The notes under the pieces: model-generated
Seen by the model: the letters and a program-made list of their open reading frames with translations, nothing else
Told to the model about the DNA's origin: nothing
Database searches by the model: none
Shown: one piece after another, positions 60,514-64,000 of the stretch
Numbering within the stretch: position 1 is the first letter of the stretch
How the letters are laid out: each line of letters starts with the position of its first letter
Made by a program: the position numbers and the translations under genes
Source of the DNA: Planctomycetota bacterium
GTDB lineage: Bacteria; Planctomycetota; J058; JAJDCP01
Length of the DNA stretch: 64,000 bases
Direction: 5' to 3'
Assembly (NCBI GenBank): GCA_029260765.1
Contig: JAJDCP010000011.1
Coordinates: 230,346-294,345, forward strand

Positions 60514-61878
60514 ATGGCAGACAAAACAATCCGCATCAAGCGCGAAGAGATCGGCAGTCCCCCGACTGACGAGCTCCCGGAAATTGTCTACGCGCCAGAC
60601 ATCGCCGAGTTTCTCTCGAACAGCCCGACCGAGGTGCGCGAAGAAGTCGTCAACACACTGGAAGACAAAGATGCGGCAGACGTCTTTGAAGAGCTGCCGA
60701 TCGAGGTCTACAAGAAAGTGCTGTTGGGACTCAACCACACCAAGATCGCCAGGGTCATCAACGAGATGGAGCCGGACGAGGCGGTCGACCTGCTTGAGCT
60801 CCTTCCTGAGCAGGATCATGGCAAGATCCTGGCAGCCGTTGACGACGAGCATCGCACGAATATAGAGAGGCTGAAGAAGTACCATCCGGAGTCTGCCGGC
60901 GGGCTGATGACCACAGAGTTTCTGTCCTTCGGACCGGAAACCTGCGTGCGTGATGTATTGCCGCAGATCCGGCGCGATACAGACGCAGAGACCATTCATG
61001 TGGTCTATGTCACGGACGAAAAGGGGCGCCTCAAAGGAGTCGTGTCGATCCGCGAGATCCTGATACAGACCCCCGATCAACCGCTCAAAGCCTTCATGAC
61101 CGAGCACCCCATCACCTGTCGACCGAGCACCGATCAAGAGAAAGTGGCGCAGTTGGTGGACAAATACAACCTCAGCAGCCTGCCCGTCGTCGACGGTATG
61201 GGCAAGCTGCTGGGCATCGTCACAGTCGACGACGTGATCGACGTCATCCAGGAGGAAGCCAGCGAAGACTTCAGCATGCTGGCCGGAACCCATCACCGGC
61301 ATCCGCTCTCGCAAAGCGTGTTCAAGCGCGTGCAGGCACGCATGCCCTGGATGCTGACAACTCTTGCCCTGGGTCTGATGACAGCGGTCTACATCTCGAC
61401 TTTCGATGACGCGATGGCATACTTCGCGGGCATGACTGCGATCTTCATGCCCGTGCTCGCAGGCATGGGGGGCAACGTCGGCATCCAGTCCGCGACCATC
61501 ATCGTGCGCGCCATCGCGACCGGCGAGATCCGCCACCGCACGATGCTGCAGGTCGTGCTGCAGGAGGTCGCCACCGGCAGTGTGCTGGGCTGCCTGTGTG
61601 CCCTGCTCTCGGGGAGCTTCACGGCGCTCTTGGTCCCCTGGTTCACTGATGGCGCGGTGCCCGGCTCGTTCGGGTTGGTGGTGGGCGGCTCGATGCTGCT
61701 GGGAATGACTGTCTCCAGCGCTTGCGGGGCCTCAATCCCCTTCATCTTCCGAGGCCTGGGCAAAGACCCCGCTCTCGCCAGCGGGCCCTTTGTGACCACG
61801 ATCAATGACGTGATCGGCCTGTCTGTCTACTTCTTCCTGACGCGGCTGCTGTACGACATCGTGGTTGGCGGCTTCTGA
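60514..61878 (+). CDS. mgtE: Magnesium transporter MgtE
   Basis: 454 residues from ATG 60514. The N-terminal superhelical domain (residues 15-130: DVFEELPIEVYKKVLLGLNH; VDLLELLPEQDHGKILAAVD) is followed by two CBS domains (residues 135-260, with VVYVTDEKGRLKGVVSIREI and LSSLPVVDGMGKLLGIVTVD). Five membrane helices follow, with the pore motif AGMGGNVGIQSATIIVRAIA. MgtE is a dimeric Mg2+ channel whose cytosolic domains close the pore when Mg2+ is abundant. Length and domain order are canonical. Confidence 0.95.
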   Translation: MADKTIRIKREEIGSPPTDELPEIVYAPDIAEFLSNSPTEVREEVVNTLEDKDAADVFEELPIEVYKKVLLGLNHTKIARVINEMEPDEAVDLLELLPEQDHGKILAAVDDEHRTNIERLKKYHPESAGGLMTTEFLSFGPETCVRDVLPQIRRDTDAETIHVVYVTDEKGRLKGVVSIREILIQTPDQPLKAFMTEHPITCRPSTDQEKVAQLVDKYNLSSLPVVDGMGKLLGIVTVDDVIDVIQEEASEDFSMLAGTHHRHPLSQSVFKRVQARMPWMLTTLALGLMTAVYISTFDDAMAYFAGMTAIFMPVLAGMGGNVGIQSATIIVRAIATGEIRHRTMLQVVLQEVATGSVLGCLCALLSGSFTALLVPWFTDGAVPGSFGLVVGGSMLLGMTVSSACGASIPFIFRGLGKDPALASGPFVTTINDVIGLSVYFFLTRLLYDIVVGGF

Positions 61879-61884
61879 CGACAG

Positions 61885-61913
61885 TTGACGTGTCTTCGGC
61901 GCATCCCTAGAAT
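61885..61913 (+). promoter_or_regulatory. Putative promoter of the branched-chain amino-acid ABC transporter
   Basis: TTGACG (61885-61890), 17-bp spacer, TAGAAT (61908-61913), 34 bp before ATG 61948. This is one of the best matches in the window to the shared pattern. Confidence 0.65.
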
Positions 61914-61947
61914 CCTGCCTTCTACACATACCCAGCGGGGGAGAAAC

Positions 61948-63102
61948 ATGCGTCTGTTCACAAAGCTCGTCGTAGGGCTCTTTCTGTGCGTATCGATGAT
62001 CGGCTGCGGCGATGCTGGCGGCAAAGAAGAGATCGTCATCGGCGTGGTAGGCCCCATCACGGGCTCGGCTGCGGCCTTCGGCGAGATGATCAGCAAAGCT
62101 GCCGCGCTCAAAGAGAAGGAGATCAACGACGCCGGTGGCCTCAACGGCAAGACCGTGCGCTTCCAGATCGAAGACGACAAGGGCCTGGCAGCGGAAGCAA
62201 CCAGTGTCTCGCGCAAACTGTCCTCCGACGACGCCATCCTGGCGGTCGTCGGCCACTTCAACAGCGACTGCTCATTGGCCGGCAAGCAAGAATACAACCG
62301 CGTGGGGCTGGTCGAGTTCAGCCCCGGCTCGACCAATGTCGACGTCTGCCAGGGCGGAGACTGGACCTTCCGCAACCTGTATCGGGATGACCAGCAGGGC
62401 ACTTTTCTTGCCCGCTTCGCCAAAGAAGCCCTGGGCCTGAACAAGGTCGCGATCATCTTCGAATCGGACAACTACGGTACGGGCTTGAAAGAGGCGTTTG
62501 AGGCGGAAGCCGGCCGCATCGGACTCGAGATTGTGGCGCAAGAGACCTACCAGCGTGGTCGTACGCAGGACTTCACCCCCCACTTGACCAACGTGAAGCA
62601 AGCCAAGCCCGAAGGAGTCTTCATCTCGGGCCTGTTCAACGAAGCCGCGTTGATCGTCAAGACGGCCAAGAACGACCTGGGATTGGACGTACCCTTCTTC
62701 GGTGGCGACGGCCTCGACAGCCCCGACTTGATTTCCACCGGTGGCGAAGCAGCCAACGGGATCTACATCACCAGCCCCTTCATTTTCGGAACCAGCAGCC
62801 AGACTGCTGAAGTCACCAGCTTCGCCGAAGCTTTCGAGGCTATGCACGGCACAGAGCCCGACACCTGGGCAGCGTTGACCTACGACGCTTGCGGGCAGAT
62901 CCTGGCGGCGATCGAAAAGGTGGGGGAAGACCGCAAGAAAATCCGCGACCATCTCGCCAGCCAGACCACACCGGAATCGGGCTTCACGGGCCTGACCGGC
63001 ATCACATACTTCGACGAGAATGGTGACTGTGTCGGCAAACCCATCCACGTCAAGCAAGTCATCGACGGCAAGTTCGGCGTCTCTCCGAAGCAGCTGAACT
63101 GA
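61948..63102 (+). CDS. ABC transporter substrate-binding lipoprotein, branched-chain amino-acid (Liv/HAAT) type
   Basis: 384 residues from ATG 61948 (GGGGGAG upstream). A lipoprotein signal ends VSMIGC. The mature protein follows the type 1 periplasmic binding fold of LivJ/LivK: IVIGVVGPITGSAAAFGEMI, then NDAGGLNGKTVRFQIEDDKG, AILAVVGHFNSDCSLAGKQE and TWAALTYDACGQILAAIEKV. It should capture a hydrophobic or branched-chain amino acid, or a related amide, for the permease encoded next. The gap to that gene is 45 bp. Confidence 0.9.
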   Translation: MRLFTKLVVGLFLCVSMIGCGDAGGKEEIVIGVVGPITGSAAAFGEMISKAAALKEKEINDAGGLNGKTVRFQIEDDKGLAAEATSVSRKLSSDDAILAVVGHFNSDCSLAGKQEYNRVGLVEFSPGSTNVDVCQGGDWTFRNLYRDDQQGTFLARFAKEALGLNKVAIIFESDNYGTGLKEAFEAEAGRIGLEIVAQETYQRGRTQDFTPHLTNVKQAKPEGVFISGLFNEAALIVKTAKNDLGLDVPFFGGDGLDSPDLISTGGEAANGIYITSPFIFGTSSQTAEVTSFAEAFEAMHGTEPDTWAALTYDACGQILAAIEKVGEDRKKIRDHLASQTTPESGFTGLTGITYFDENGDCVGKPIHVKQVIDGKFGVSPKQLN

Positions 63103-63147
63103 CCCACCTGGGGCGCCCGCGCCCCGCTCCTGCAGGGAATGCCGCGC

Positions 63148-64000
63148 ATGGAAAACCTCGCCCCACATCTGGCAAACGCCCTGACTCTGGGCGCCATCTA
63201 CGCATTGATTGCCGTGGGCTACACGATGGTCTACGGCATCATCAAGCTGATCAACTTCGCCCACGGCGAGGTGTACATGGCCGGCGCAATGTTCGCTTGG
63301 TGGTTCGTGACCGAGTGGCACATTCCCGTGCTCGTTGCGTTGCCGATGGCGATGGTCTGCTGCGCTCTGCTCGGGGCGTCGCTGGATTTCATCGCCTACC
63401 GTCCTCTGCGCCGCTCGACGCGTCTGGCGGCGCTGATCACGGCGATCGGCATGTCTCTGATTCTGCAGACCGTCGCGCAGTTGGTGTTCGGAGCGCGCCC
63501 CAAGAACTTTCCCGATGATGCGATTCCCGAGTTCTTCGCCAGCCAGTCCGAGTTCTTCACCTGGCTGATGCACACCCCGATCTACGGCAAGGACCTGGCG
63601 ATCTGGGGGGCAGCGTTCATCAGCATGGTCGGCCTGGATTTCCTGGTACGTAAGACCAAGGTGGGCAAAGCGATGCGCGCCTGCTCCCTCGATCAACAGA
63701 CCGCTGCTTTGATGGGCGTCAACGTCGACCGCATCATCGTGATGACATTCATGATCGGCTCGGCTCTGGCCGCCGTGGCAGGCGTGCTCTACGCCCTCAA
63801 GGTCGGGGGCAACATCGAGCCCCGCATGGGCTACTACCCTGGCCTGATTGCCTTCGCGGCGGCAGTGCTCGGTGGCATTGGCAACATCCGCGGGGCGATG
63901 CTCGGGGGGGTGTTGATCGGCGTGACTCAGGCGCTCGGCTCAGGCTATCTCAGCTCAAGCTACGACTTTGCCTACGCATTCCTGGTCATGATCCTGGTGA
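63148..64000 (+). CDS. livH: Branched-chain amino-acid ABC transporter permease, LivH type (partial)
   Basis: The gene runs off the window end with 284 codons visible and no stop. LivH signatures are plain: LANALTLGAIYALIAVGYTM at the N-terminus, GIIKLINFAHGEVYMAGAMF, AYRPLRRSTRLAALITAIGM, and GKAMRACSLDQQTAALMGVN (the ATPase-coupling EAA-like loop). ATG 63148 has AGGGA nine bases upstream; ATG 63139 is an in-frame alternative three codons earlier. LivM, LivG and LivF would be expected downstream. Confidence 0.93.
   Translation, partial: MENLAPHLANALTLGAIYALIAVGYTMVYGIIKLINFAHGEVYMAGAMFAWWFVTEWHIPVLVALPMAMVCCALLGASLDFIAYRPLRRSTRLAALITAIGMSLILQTVAQLVFGARPKNFPDDAIPEFFASQSEFFTWLMHTPIYGKDLAIWGAAFISMVGLDFLVRKTKVGKAMRACSLDQQTAALMGVNVDRIIVMTFMIGSALAAVAGVLYALKVGGNIEPRMGYYPGLIAFAAAVLGGIGNIRGAMLGGVLIGVTQALGSGYLSSSYDFAYAFLVMILV

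Noticed and set aside
1..64000. Genome-wide reassignment of TGA as Trp or Gly
   Set aside because: Many genes here end with TGA in overlapping ATGA/GTGA arrangements with the next gene, so TGA is a normal stop.
1..64000. tRNA or rRNA genes
   Set aside because: No T-loop-type GGTTCGANTCC segments paired with acceptor stems, and no rRNA-like conserved blocks, were noticed on either strand.

Overview
The window is a GC-rich bacterial chromosome segment with dense, mostly short-spaced genes. LolCDE-type and LptF/LptG-type transport genes, a TolC-family protein and several lipoproteins point to a two-membrane bacterium. Several secreted proteins have short signal peptides ending just before Gln-Asp. 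There are large secreted repeat proteins of no known family, HEAT/propeller proteins, and an MglA/roadblock cluster. Together these suggest Planctomycetota or a similarly deep lineage, but that is an inference; no rRNA or marker settles it. I saw no tRNA, rRNA, CRISPR array, transposase or prophage.

Layout. 1-0.74 kb (+): tail of an ECF sigma factor coupled to a small zinc-finger protein. 0.8-7.7 kb (-): a run of a bactofilin-like beta-solenoid protein, a coiled-coil membrane protein, a CPA2 antiporter, and two thioredoxin-like paralogues. Each paralogue is interrupted by one in-frame TGA at the position of the first CxxC cysteine, so both are probable selenoproteins. 7.9-9.5 kb (+): murJ. 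9.8-11.4 kb (-): a degenerate Hpt-REC-REC-GGDEF protein. 12-21.1 kb (-): lipoprotein, FHA-GAF-degenerate-HD protein, LolD-type ATPase, two oversized LolC/E-type permeases and a secreted protein. 21.5-23.2 kb (+): PrsW-type protease with a GYPQQ-repeat tail, and a GNAT acetyltransferase. 23.2-28.5 kb (+): tandem 120-bp repeats, a 22-bp palindrome, and a three-gene operon led by a transmembrane pseudokinase.

28.5-32.1 kb (-): HSDL2-like reductase, a 51-unit hexanucleotide array, recX, a phosphoesterase and a membrane protein. 32.2-38.7 kb (+): parB, a membrane protein, a cyclophilin, a TolC-family protein, ligA and a LapA-like protein. 39.2-50.2 kb (+): aminotransferase, membrane protein, aroD, enoyl-CoA hydratase-like protein, anchored nuclease, a 1,247-residue propeller/HEAT protein, thiS-thiG and a CPBP protease. 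50.2-54.8 kb (-): LptG/LptF-type permeases, a MazG-like protein, and an ECF sigma/anti-sigma pair. 55.2-60.2 kb (+): a glycine-rich repeat lipoprotein, then a TPR-roadblock protein, a roadblock protein, a tail-anchored MglA-like GTPase and a second roadblock-like protein. 60.5-64 kb (+): mgtE with a long leader, then the start of a branched-chain amino-acid ABC transporter.

Housekeeping functions (peptidoglycan precursor flipping, lipoprotein and LPS export, chromosome segregation, ligation, thiazole and aromatic synthesis) sit among lineage-specific envelope and polarity genes. Several signalling proteins keep their folds but have lost catalytic residues: the pseudokinase, GGDEF, REC, HD and EIIA domains. 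Nine promoter-like sequences share a TTGAC-type -35 and a TAnnAT-type -10 with 16-18 bp spacing.
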